From NCBI GenBank assembly GCA_948099385.1, contig CANUEZ040000159.1, forward strand, positions 4,358,501-4,422,500: 64,000 nucleotides of DNA, read 5' to 3'. This document shows, piece after piece, positions 22,076 through 32,937 of this stretch. Below the pieces are notes generated by a model. That model did not search any database and was not told where the DNA came from. It worked only from the letters and a program-made list of their open reading frames with translations. This stretch comes from Fasciola hepatica (lineage: Eukaryota; Platyhelminthes; Trematoda; Plagiorchiida; Fasciolidae). Position 1 is the first letter of the stretch, and each line of letters starts with the position of its first letter. The translations under genes were made by a program, and so were the position numbers.

Positions 22076-25000
22076 CTAGTGCAAAATCGTCTGCTGGGCC
22101 TCAGCGTTATCAGCTCCTCCGTCTTCGCTCTCGAGTAGGCTAATACTGCGTATGTCACGAATTAGCGCTCAGTTAACTGTCTTCAACTCCACCGTTCTTA
22201 TCATTCCGTCAGTGCTTTCGGTGGTATCCATAGTTACTCCCTAGGACCAGGTGCAGAAATGTGCACGTTCGTCGGCGATCATCACCACATCCCCAACCTT
22301 GAATGGTCTTGTTTTGGCCAGCCACTTCTGTCGAGTCTGCAAAGCCGGTAGGTACTCCCGCAGCCATCGCCTCTAGAAAACCTTGGCAAGATAATTCGCC
22401 TGCTTCCACCCGTGACGGTAGCTCCCACGAAAATTTACCGGTCCTTGGAAACCCTCGTTCGACCTTACTGTCAATAAGTCATCCGGGATGAGCGCCAGGT
22501 GAGTGGGGTCGCCCTTCATTACTGGAAACAGGGGGCGGTTGTTCAGAATTCGCTCCACCTCAGACATGACGGTGTTCAGCGTCTCGTCGTCGGGCGGTTG
22601 CTGCTCCATGATTGACAGCAATATCCGTCCGGCGGACCGGATCATGCGTTCCCATACGCCGCCTCGGTGGCTGGCCTGTGGGGGGTTGAAATGCCATCGT
22701 ATGCCGTAGGCCACGGTTCGATCCTGCAGTTCGTCCCTGTTTATGTTCTTGTGCCAACACTGCAATTCCCCGTGAGCGCCCACAAATTTCGACCCATTAG
22801 CTGAGTATATATCGGCCGGTAAGCCTCTTCGGTTGATAAATCTTTGCAAGGCCCGTATGAGAGAATCGGTCGTCATCGAATGTGCGACTTCTAGGTGTAC
22901 CGCACGTGATTTCATGCACGTCATGATACATCCATATCGCTTTTCTAGTCTCTTCCTGCACTTGATCCACAAGGGCCCGAAATAGTCCAACCCGGTGTCA
23001 CTGAACGGCCACCAGCCCGTAGTCACCCTGCATTCTGGTAGTGGGGCCATGTGTTGTTTGTCCGTCGTGACATTGCGCCTCCTGCATTGCACGCAACGTC
23101 GGATTACGCTTTTTACAGTCTCTCGTCCTCTCAACAACCAAAGACGCTTTCGGATGACGCTCGCCACGTGACTCTCCCCGGCATGTCCCTCCACGGCGTG
23201 GACGTGTTGAATCATTAGCTCTACTACAGGTTGTCTCGCCGGCAGCAGTATAGGATACTTTGTGTCGAAGCTCAGGTGGGTGTTGGTCAGCCTACCATCC
23301 ACCCGCAGCAGTCCGTTGATGAGTTTGGGTTTTAAACGCTTCAATTTGCCTCTTCGAGATGGCTTGTATTAATTGGTCGGCCCCACTTCTTCCGCCCTCT
23401 TGAGTTCTCGGGCGAAAGCCTCGCGTTGTATCATTCTGAAAATATCGTACTCTGCAGCTTGTAGCTCATCGGGACTTATCGGGCCGACCCGTATCCGGCC
23501 TGAAGGGCGTAGCTCTTTCATGACTAGTGAATTTCTCTTGAACCTGGTTAACCAAAGTAGCGAACGAAGCGTCTTCATCCAGGAAGAAAACCTGACCAGT
23601 TGCGATAGAATGGATGTCGCTTCGACCACGTTGGCCGCTATCACTGCGCCTTTGATCTCCAGTTCCACTTCCGTAGGGGGTTTTAATTCGAACACGGGCC
23701 AGTCCTGTTTGGGCAAGTGCAGGAAGTTTGGCCCTCTCGTCCACTTGTCTAGTTGCCTGAAGTTGGTCGCACCCCGGGAACACAGATCGGCTGGATTGTC
23801 GCCAGACCTGACATGATTCCACTGGTTCGTGGCTGGTTCATCGAGTATAGTCGTGGGTCGGTTGGCAACGAAAGTACTAAACCGGCTCCGGACGTTGTTA
23901 ATCTAGTAAAGTGCTATCGTTGAATCCATCCAGAAGCTCACTGACAAAATGTAGAAGTCAAAACATCTCTTCACCGCTTGTACCGTTCTGACTGCTAACA
24001 CAGCTGCGCTGAGTTTAAGGCGTGGGATTAAGACCGACTTCAGTGGAGCAACGAGGGCTTTGGCGAACAAGATCCTCGTAGTATATTGTCCATCTCCTGT
24101 GCACCATCGTCCGTACACCACAGCCCTATAACCGACTTCGGATGCATCGGAAAAGGCATGTAGTTCTCCAGTCCGTGTCGTATGGCCAGGAGTCAAACAT
24201 CGTGGAATCCTTATGTCCCTTAATTTCATCAAGGTGTTTAAAAATTCTTCCCAGTCCAACCGGTCCTCTCGGTCTAGTGACTGGTCCCAATCAAATTTCT
24301 TACGGCACAGCCGCTGCAGCAAGATCTTTCCGGGTAGCAGCCATGGTGAGACGAAACCGAGCGGGTCGAGCAAACATGAGACGGCAGATAGCATGCCACG
24401 ACGAGTCATTGGCAGCTCGGGAACGTTTAGCTCGAAAACAAAGTCGTCCGTTTCCGCGTCCCATTGTATCCCTAAAGTGCGTTCAGTAGAGAGTAGCGAG
24501 CCATCCAATTCTCCTACCCTTTTGGCTTTCTCGTGATACGGGATGACCTTCAGCACTTCTGAAGCGTTCGACATCCATTTAGTTAGATGGAAGCCGCCCT
24601 CTTCCAGAAATCTCGTCAGACCCCTGAACTGCTCTAGAGCTGATTCCACATCATCGAATGACCCAAGGTAGTCGTCGACGTAGAAGTTCATGCTGACGCT
24701 ATCTACTACCGTCCGATGTACTAGATCGCCATGTTTGTTCGCTGACTCTCGAAGGGCGTAGTTTGTACAAAGTGGTGACGATATGGCTCCGAAAGGGTGG
24801 ACGGCCATCTTATAGTTTACCACTGCGTTGTCCCGGTCGATCCCTTCCCACCACAGGAAACGCAAAGCATCTCGTTCTCCTACCGGAATCTTCACCTGAT
24901 GGAACATTTCCCTAATGTCAGCAGACAAAGCCACTTTACCCAATCTGAAACGGCACAAAACGTCGATCAGTGGTGTGGTCCAGTCAGGCCCTTGTAGTAG

Positions 25001-25981
25001 GCGATCATTTAACGGCTTGCCCTGGAACTTGGCCGCACAGTCGAAAACCACCCGCAGTTTATTGGGTTTCTTAGGGTTGATAACCGGGTGGTGAGGCAGA
25101 TACCAGATACCCCCTTTGCTGTCGGTGTTGGCAGGCACCTTTTCAACGTAGCCGAGAGCTTCGTTTCGCCTCATTTATTCTGAGCATCACTCCCACAGAT
25201 TCTGGTCCCGATCGAAGCGTTCTTTCCGTCGTAGTAATCGTTGGAGAACATAATTTCTGTTGTCAGTCCACGGGTCGGCAGATGTGCGCCATGGGAGGGG
25301 AACCTCAAACTGTTTTTAAGACCTCTAGTGCCTTGCCGCACCGTTTGTAAAGCGAAATGATCCTCTTGAGACGACGATGGTCTTTCGTCTCCCACGTCAT
25401 AGAACTCCTTTTCATACAGCCGCTGCAGATGATATTCTACGCGGTCCGTTTCGGCGGATAAGTAATTCACGGAGCCACGTACCCCTACTGGACCGTATAG
25501 CATCCATCCCAGAGCCGCGCGTACGGCATAAGGTGCCTGGCGGTCGCCCACTCTCTGGTCAAGTACCCAATGCGCCTCTGGCACGTCGCAGCCGATGAGG
25601 AGATCCACTTCATCATCTTCCCAGTCTACAACGGTTACATCTTGCTGGTGGGATCACCTAGTCAAGACTGCGTTCACCGACCTTGGTGCTCGCATGGGGA
25701 GATCCGCTAACGTGAATGCCTCCGTTGGTTTGATTTGCTCGTTAGTGTCTAAAGAGATGAGTTGCAACCTCAATGCGCCAGCAGTCATTATCTGTGTTCC
25801 TCTCACCGTGCTCACTGCTAACGACGTCGCGCGTTTGGCGAACCGGTGTTTGTCGGCAAACGGCTCTTTCACTATCGTACTGTCGGATCCACTGTCGACG
25901 AAAGCCAACACTTTGACCACCCCTGTTGGGGTCACTACTCCCACGGCAACTAATCGTTAAAGTGCCGGTCTACTGGCAGAC
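22076..25981 (-). pseudogene. pol: BEL-1 pol (protease to integrase), inverted copy
   Basis: Minus-strand pol reading from 25,981 down to a stop at 22,076-22,078. It contains protease (FVDSGSDSTIV, ~25,900), a peptidase-A17/RT block (25,174-23,903, with FYVDDYLG near 24,680), RNase H, zinc-finger integrase (VHAVEGHAGESHV, CVQC) and a DUF5641-like end. Lesions are a frameshift before ~25,310, an indel near 25,190, a TAG after the STIALY stretch (~23,903), a stop after GPTN (~23,369), Trp to stop at ~22,375, and the second integrase Asp changed to Ala (SANGSKF, ~22,795). Most of these are shared with the plus copy at 27,733-31,088. Gag and the 5' LTR are missing. Confidence 0.88.
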
Positions 25982-26358
25982 TGTAACAGCCGGTCGTGGA
26001 AAATTCCCCTTTTTCCCTCGCTATTCAGTGCTTTTCCCAACATCACTCATTTCCATACACTATTGACTTGTCATTACGAACTGGTTATTTTTCTGGACCA
26101 ATCGTTGTTTGTTCGCGCCCAGAGCGCTACTTCGGCACATCCTTGTTCTGGACCTGTGTGACGCACGTGCTGTTTGCTCACACGCTGCTATTCGGTTTCT
26201 CGTTGTTGAGTCCTTGTGATCGTATTATTGAGGTTTGTATATTTTTTATGTCATCGTTCATGTAATAATCTAGTATCGTAGAATATTGCGGATAATCGTC
26301 TTTTTGATTTCGGGATCCGTTGCGAATTTGGCCACGCATTGCTCAAACGTTCGTTACA
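25982..26358 (+). mobile_element. 5' LTR of the outer BEL-1
   Basis: A 377-bp LTR starting TGTAACAG and ending CGTTACA. Its left neighbour is the protease end of the inverted pol copy, with CAGAC at the junction. Confidence 0.9.
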
Positions 26359-26376
26359 ATACTCAATAGATCAATT

Positions 26377-27714
26377 TGGAACGAGGAAAAACACGCAAAA
26401 TGCCAAGAAAATGATCGAAAACATTAAAATTCGGACAGGAAGTAACACGGCAAGTCTCTGGGGAGGTTTTGGGTACATTTGATTCTTTAGTTAATGCTAG
26501 ATCGCCTAGTCCTGTCAGTGCTAGTTCATGTGTTAATGAGAGCAATATTGATCGTAAGGATGCTGATTTATATAGGCTGAGAATACTAGACCTAGAACAA
26601 CAGTTACTATCTGCTGGACTACAGGCGCAGGAAGCAGAGAAGAAGTGTAGACATAAAGAGCGAGAGCACGAGACCAGCGCCCTCGACACCTCCGATAGAT
26701 TAGGGTCCAATAAGATAGGGAACCCCATGCCGGTCGCCGACTACAAACCACCATCGATCGATCTGCCTAGAGTGGAACTAACGGTTTTCGACGGGCGAGC
26801 TGAGCAATACTGCAAGTTTGTCAAGCAGTTCGAGGCGTTCGCCGAAAATAAGACAACCGACCCAGGGCAAAAGCTTCCCTATTTGACTCACTACTGCCGA
26901 GGTCGAGCAAGAGAAGCTATCGACGGGTGCACCATGCTTGACCCGGAACAAGGCTACACCCGATCAAGGAAGATTCTAAGGGACTTGTTTGGCCGACCGT
27001 CCAAAGTAGCCCGTAACTTAATAGAGGGCTTGATGGCAGAGGCAAAGAGAACCGGGGCGACATCTACACAATGGCCGACCTGGTGATTAAGATGCAAAAC
27101 TGCTCAATAGCCCTCGACCACTTAGGTTACAGGGCTGACCTAGATGCCATGCACACTTTGGAAGGCATAGTCCGTCACCTGTTTCCACTACAGGTTCGGT
27201 GGGCGGAAGAAGCAGAACGGATAAGCCGAAACGACCGGGAGGCTAACTTCGAAGGCCTGACTAAATACTTGGACAGGCAAACCAAGAAAGCCGGCAGCAG
27301 ATTTGGCCGACCTATCCGGGACAGTAGCCGAACAAACAAGCCCAGTGCTAGCCATGCTCAAACCACTGCCCGGGAACAGCCGAAATACTAGCCTTGGACC
27401 AATACGCATGCAATTTCACGAGATGCTACGTCGCAACCCAATTGCAGATCCTGTGGTACTAACCATGGCCCACCAGAATGCCCCAAGATCGGCAACGCCA
27501 CAATAGACGAACGGTGGGGAATGGCGAGGATTGCAGGAGCATGTTTTATCCGTCTCAACACCACACACCGGGCAGCAGCTTGTAGAACAAGGAATCGATG
27601 TGGTTACGAGGGCTGCACGGGAAGACACCATCGGCTGCTGCATCAGGCGAGAGTAATCATATCCGAGGCGAGTACCAAGCCAAGCGTGATTTGTTCAACG
27701 TCATGATCTGCCAA
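26377..27714 (+). pseudogene. gag: Outer BEL-1 gag, broken
   Basis: Same gag as the left copy, and identical to it from 26,056 to 27,633 as far as the eye can check. Open parts are 26,469-27,086 (DUF1759-type gag domain, FDGRAEQYCKFVKQ), 27,071-27,391 and 27,521-27,706 (zinc-binding CRTRNRCGYEGC region). The start codon position is TTG, followed by an early TGA. A frameshift at ~27,052 and a TAG at 27,389-27,391 also break it. The zinc-knuckle first Cys-x2-Cys pair is lost (CFIR where the inner copy has CFIC). Protein from this gene would be non-functional. Confidence 0.85.
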
Positions 27715-28511
27715 AAACCGGTCCGTTTAGGCGTAGTTGCCGTGGGAGTAGTGACCCCAACAGGGGTGGTCAAATTGTTGGCTTTCGTCGACAGTGGATC
27801 CGACAATACGATAGTGAAAGAGCCGTTTGCCGACAAACACCGGTTCGCCAAACGCGCGACGTCGTTAGCAGTGAGCACGGTGAGAGGAACACAGATAATG
27901 ACTGCTGGCGCATTGAGGTTGCAACTCATCTCTTTAGACACTAACGAGCAAATCAAACCAACGGAGGCATTCACGTTAGCGGATCTCCCCATGCGAGCAC
28001 CAAGGTCGGTGAACGCAGTCTTGACTAGGTGATCCCACCAGCAAGATGTAACCGTTGTAGACTGGGAAGATGATGAAGTGGATCTCCTCATCGGCTGCGA
28101 CGTGCCAGAGGCGCATTGGGTACTTGACCAGAGAGTGGGCGACCGCCAGGCACCTTATGCCGTACGCGCGGCTCTGGGATGGATGCTATACGGTCCAGTA
28201 GGGGTACGTGGCTCCGTGAATTACTTATCCGCCGAAACGGACCGCGTAGAATATCATCTGCAGCGGCTGTATGAAAAGGAGTTCTATGACGTGGGAGACG
28301 AAAGACCATCGTCGTCTCAAGAGGATCATTTCGCTTTACAAACGGTGCGGCAAGGCACTAGAGGTCTTAAAAACAGTTTGAGGTTCCCCTCCCATGGCGC
28401 ACATCTGCCGACCCGTGGACTGACAACAGAAATTATGTTCTCCAACGATTACTACGACGGAAAGAACGCTTCGATCGGGACCAGAATCTGTGGGAGTGAT
28501 GCTCAGAATAA
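27715..28511 (+). pseudogene. pol: Outer BEL-1 protease and linker, broken
   Basis: DUF1758-type aspartic protease. FVDSGSDNTIV near 27,783 carries D-S-G in place of the common D-T-G, which is tolerated in aspartic proteases. The frame stops with TGA at 28,030-28,032, where a Trp codon stands in the inner copy, and reopens at 28,078 with LLIGCDVPEAHWVLDQRV. A frameshift at ~28,370 leads to out-of-frame sequence until 28,512. Confidence 0.8.
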
Positions 28512-29783
28512 ATGAGGCGAAACGAAGCTCTCGGCTACGTTGAAAAGGTGCCTGCCAACACCGACAGCAAAGGGGGTATCTGGTATCTGCCTCACCACCC
28601 GGTTATCAACCCTAAGAAACCCAATAAACTGCGGGTGGTTTTCGACTGTGCGGCCAAGTTCCAGGGCAAGCCGTTAAATGATCGCCTACTACAAGGGCCT
28701 GACTGGACCACACCACTGATCGACGTTTTGTGCCGTTTCAGATTGGGTAAAGTGGCTTTGTCTGCTGACATTAGGGAAATGTTCCATCAGGTGAAGATTC
28801 CGGTAGGAGAACGAGATGCTTTGCGTTTCCTGTGGTGGGAAGGGATCGACCGGGACAACGCAGTGGTAAACTATAAGATGGCCGTCCACCCTTTCGGAGC
28901 CATATCGTCACCACTTTGTACAAACTACGCCCTTCGAGAGTCAGCGAACAAACATGGCGATCTAGTACATCGGACGGTAGTAGATAGCGTCAGCATGAAC
29001 TTCTACGTCGACGACTACCTTGGGTCATTCGATGATGTGGAATCAGCTCTAGAGCAGTTCAGGGGTCTGACGAGATTTCTGGAAGAGGGCGGCTTCCATC
29101 TAACTAAATGGATGTCGAACGCTTCAGAAGTGCTGAAGGTCATCCCGTATCACGAGAAAGCCAAAAGGGTAGGAGAGTTGGATGGCTCGCTACTCTCTAC
29201 TGAACGCACTTTAGGGATACAATGGGACGCGGAAACGGACGACTTTGTTTTCGAGCTAAACGTTCCCGAGCTGCCAATGACTCGTCGTGGCATGCTATCT
29301 GCCGTCTCATGTTTGCTCGACCCGCTCGGTTTCGTCTCACCATGGCTGCTACCCGGAAAGATCTTGCTGCAGCGGCTGTGCCGTAAGAAATTTGATTGGG
29401 ACCAGTCACTAGACCGAGAGGACCGGTTGGACTGGGAAGAATTTTTAAACACCTTGATGAAATTAAGGGACATAAGGATTCCACGATGTTTGACTCCTGG
29501 CCATACGACACGGACTGGAGAACTACATGCCTTTTCCGATGCATCCGAAGTCGGTTATAGGGCTGTGGTGTACGGACGATGGTGCACAGGAGATGGACAA
29601 TATACTACGAGGATCTTGTTCGCCAAAGCCCTCGTTGCTCCACTGAAGTCGGTCTTAATCCCACGCCTTAAACTCAGCGCAGCTGTGTCAGCAGTCAGAA
29701 CGGTACAAGCGGTGAAGAGATGTTTTGACTTCTACATTTTGTCAGTGAGCTTCTGGATGGATTCAACGATAGTACTTTACTAG
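28512..29783 (+). pseudogene. pol: Outer BEL-1 reverse transcriptase/RNase H block
   Basis: Open for 423 codons. RNEALGYVEK begins the block, KLRVVFDCAAKFQ and LSADIREMFHQV (~28,760) are RT motifs, and FYVDDYLGSFDD (~29,000) holds the catalytic YVDD. PLGFVSPWLLPGKILLQ and ELHAFSDASEVGYRAV lead into RNase H. It ends in a TAG at 29,781-29,783 after STIVLY, where the inner copy reads on. The apparent ATG start is not the natural start, because the true frame enters from upstream and is broken there. Confidence 0.85.
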
Positions 29784-31089
29784 ATTAACAACGTCCGGAG
29801 CCGGTTTAGTACTTTCGTTGCCAACCGACCCACGACTATACTCGATGAACCAGCCACGAACCAGTGGAATCATGTCAGGTCTGGCGACAATCCAGCCGAT
29901 CTGTGTTCCCGGGGTGCGACCAACTTCAGGCAACTAGACAAGTGGACGAGAGGGCCAAACTTCCTGCACTTGCCCAAACAGGACTGGCCCGTGTTCGAAT
30001 TAAAACCCCCTACGGAAGTGGAACTGGAGATCAAAGGCGCAGTGATAGCGGCCAACGTGGTCGAAGCGACATCCATTCTATCGCGACTGGTCAGGTTTTC
30101 TTCCTGGATGAAGACGCTTCGTTCGCTACTTTGGTTAACCAGGTTCAAGAGAAATTCACTAGTCATGAAAGAGCTACGCCCTTCAGGCCGGATACGGGTC
30201 GGCCCGATAAGTCCCGATGAGCTACAAGCTGCAGAGTACGATATTTTCAGAATGATACAACGCAAGGCTTTCACCCGAGAACTCGTGAGGGCGGAAAAAT
30301 TGGGACCAATCAACAGAGGAATACCATCTCCAAGAGGCAAATTGAAGCGTTTAAAACCCAAACTCATCAACGGACTGCTGCGGGTGGATGGTAGGCTGAC
30401 CAACGCCCACCTGAGCTTCGACACAAAGTATCCTATACTGCTGCCGGCGAGACAACCTGTAGTAGAGCTAATGATTCAACACGTCCACGCCGTGGAGGGA
30501 CATGCCGGGGAGAGTCACGTGGCGAGCGTCATCCGAAAGCGTCTTTGGTTGTTGAGAGGACGAGAGACTGTAAAAAGCGTAATCCGACGTTGCGTGCAAT
30601 GCAGGAGGCGCAATGTCACGACGGACAAACAACACATGGCCCCACTACCAGAATGCAGGGTGACTACGGGCTGGTGGCCGTTCAGTGACACCGGGTTGGA
30701 CTATTTCGGGCCCTTGTGGATCAAGTGCAGGAAGAGACTAGAAAAGCGATATGGATGTATCATGACGTGCATGAAATCACGTGCGGTACACCTAGAAGTC
30801 GCACATTCGATGACGACCGATTCTCTCATACGGGCCTTGCAAAGATTTATCAACCGAAGAGGCTTACCGGCCGATATATACTCAGCTAATGGGTCGAAAT
30901 TTGTGGGCGCTCACGGGGAATTGCAGTGTTGGCACAAGAACATAAACAGGGACGAACTGCAGGATCGAACCGTGGCCTACGGCATACGATGGCATTTCAA
31001 CCCCCCACAGGCCAGCCACCGAGGCGGCGTATGGGAACGCATGATCCGGTCCGCCGGACGGATATTGCTGTCAATCATGGAGCAGCAGC
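29784..31089 (+). pseudogene. pol: Outer BEL-1 RNase H end and integrase, interrupted
   Basis: Open from 29,970. The integrase has the HHCC zinc finger (HVHAVEGHAGESHV then CVQC, ~30,480-30,605), the first catalytic Asp in DTGLDYFGPL (~30,690), SANGSKFVGAHG (~30,885) where the second catalytic Asp is Ala, and GGVWERM with the Glu (~31,025). The frame is cut at 31,089 by the inner BEL-1 and resumes at 49,444. A patch at about 30,262-30,345 differs from the other copies and lacks their stop codon. Confidence 0.88.
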
Positions 31090-31467
31090 TGTTACGAACG
31101 TTTGAGCAATGCGTAGCCAAATTCGCAACGGATCCCGAAATCAGAAGGCGATCATCCGTGATAATTCTACTATACTCCATATTATAATAAACAATGACAT
31201 AAACAATATACAAACCTCAATAATGCGATCACAAGGACTCAACAACGAGAAACCGAATAGCAGCGTATGAGCAAACAGCACGTGCGTCACGCAGGTCCTG
31301 AACAAGGATGTGCCAAAATAGCGCTCTGGGCGAGAACAAACAACAATTGGTCCAGAAAAACAACCAGTTCGTAAAGACAAGTCAATAGTGTATGGAAATG
31401 AGTGATGTTGGGAAAAAACACTGAATCGCGAGGGAAAAAGGGGGATTTTCCACGACCGGCTGTTATA
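31090..31467 (-). mobile_element. 3' LTR of the inner BEL-1
   Basis: A 378-bp LTR. Against its partner at 49,066-49,443 the differences cluster in the first ~110 bp (31,090-31,200), and the rest is nearly identical. That is a mosaic pattern rather than even ageing. Confidence 0.9.
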
Positions 31468-31763
31468 CCGCCCACCAAAATCCTCCTGGATCCTTAGCAA
31501 AGTCAAAGGTTCGGTATAAAGGTACTGATTCTTCCTACCTGCCTAGGCCCTGCTGTCAGTGCGCGCGTCTAATGCCCGTCGTCGACGTTCTACTCCTGGT
31601 CGCAACTAACCCATTGGCTACATAGACGTGAGGCTAGTCTACATCTTCCACAAGACCAAATGACCGATGGCGGGCGTGAATGGTCACATAGATGTTGTCC
31701 TCGTAAGGGGCCGTCCGGTCCTGCATGTACGTGCTTGAGTGTGTGTGTGTGTGCGTGTGTGTG
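31468..31763 (-). other. Inner BEL-1 3' UTR, distal piece
   Basis: Non-coding, and matches the reverse of 50,400-50,653. It ends in a GT microsatellite (31,739-31,763) into which BEL-2 copy 1 inserted, and it continues at 35,867. Confidence 0.8.
31739..31763. repeat. (GT)n microsatellite, BEL-2 target
   Basis: GT dinucleotides with one C interruption. The run continues after the insertion at 35,867-35,877. Confidence 0.85.
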
Positions 31764-32122
31764 TGTAAGTCGAATCTCGCAAATCGAGCAACGCGTAGCC
31801 AATTCAAACGAATCCCGAAACCAGAACAAGATTGATTCGTAGTTTCTACGGTACTAAATTGAAATGCACAAAGGATACAAATATATACGAGCCTCAAGTA
31901 TGCGGCCAAATAGACTTCACAGTAAAACCCAAAGGTCCAAAGCCCCGTGGCTCAAGCACGACAGTCAGAAACGGTTCAAGGCCAAATTCAAATGTCTCAC
32001 ATGGATAAACAAACGTGAAAATGTGTGGTGTATGAGCGAGCTTTCCAAGATAATGTTAAATATAGTCAAATTCACAAAGCACGTTGAACATTTAGAAGGA
32101 TTTTCAGTATTCGTTCGTTACA
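31764..32122 (-). mobile_element. 3' LTR of BEL-2 copy 1
   Basis: 359 bp, TGTAAGTC...TTACA as seen on the plus strand. By eye it differs from its partner by one base (C at ~31,960, T at ~35,701). Confidence 0.92.
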
Positions 32123-32937
32123 CCGCCGGCCAAAATCCTTCCGCGAAAATGGTTGTCTAAGGTTCAGGAAGGGGTCATGATTCTCACCCTATCTACCTTT
32201 AACTTATTGTCAGTGCCTGTGGATACTAACTTCCTGTGTTATCTGAACGTGAAACAGGTTTTTGCCGTAGTCATCATCGCACAATCCATGAGGAATCAAT
32301 TCCAAATCCCGCTGCACAACTTGAGATTGACATATTCATCAGGAAACCGGCGCATATAGTCAGACGCACGATGAAGATGAAGGCTTCGCAGAGTGAAGTG
32401 TTTCGCCGCACGAAATAAGTCTAAGCATCACAAGCAGTAACCCATTGCAGCAACTGGTTAGACTAATTTTGTTTACAAGCTTGAGCGCAGAAGTTGAACG
32501 CAGGTGCAACGCCTAATGAGATATCGCGTAAAATTGACAGGTCACGAACCAGTGGAATTACATAAAATTAACGCACCAAATCTTCCGAAAGAAATGAAAA
32601 CCGGTTTCTGATTATGAATAAATTTCGAAAACAAGTGTACGGCGGACAGTATCGAAATACACATGAACACGGAGATTGATCGAATACTGGCATCTATCAG
32701 AGTATTTCAAAGCTTTTCTGTGCACAAAATATGTGACAATCAATATTGTATAAAATGTAAATAAATGTTCTTCTTTAAAGATAATAATAGTTTCACAATG
32801 TGCTCGCAGCTAGTATGCCTCACCTGAACTGTTCAAGTGAAATACTGGTGAATTTCTCCTCTTCACCTATGTGCACGCTAGATAGAAACTGGAACTAAGT
32901 ACATTTGCAACCTTTCAGAAAAAATGGGTCCAGTTGA
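32123..32937 (-). other. BEL-2 copy 1 3' untranslated region
   Basis: About 815 bp between the stop codon and the 3' LTR with no coding signal. It is repeated base for base, as far as I can see, at 37,317-38,131. An AAATGTAAATAAATG stretch near 32,755 is AT-rich but is not in a useful polyadenylation position. Confidence 0.75.

Noticed and set aside
19342..25981. Simple nested insertion as the explanation of the inverted BEL-1 unit
   Set aside because: In a normal nested insertion the two LTR outer ends face away from each other and the target halves flank them. Here both outer ends face left and the pol half is inverted, which needs an extra inversion with breakpoints exactly at LTR ends.
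19342..31089. A CRISPR-like or satellite array explaining the repeated segments
   Set aside because: The repeats are LTRs, gag and pol of one retroelement family in defined order; there is no short-repeat and spacer pattern.
31864..32160. A 98-codon ORF repeated four times (31,864, 35,608, 37,058, 44,417)
   Set aside because: It is antisense to the BEL-2 LTR and is repeated only because the LTR is; there is no sign of selection or a domain.
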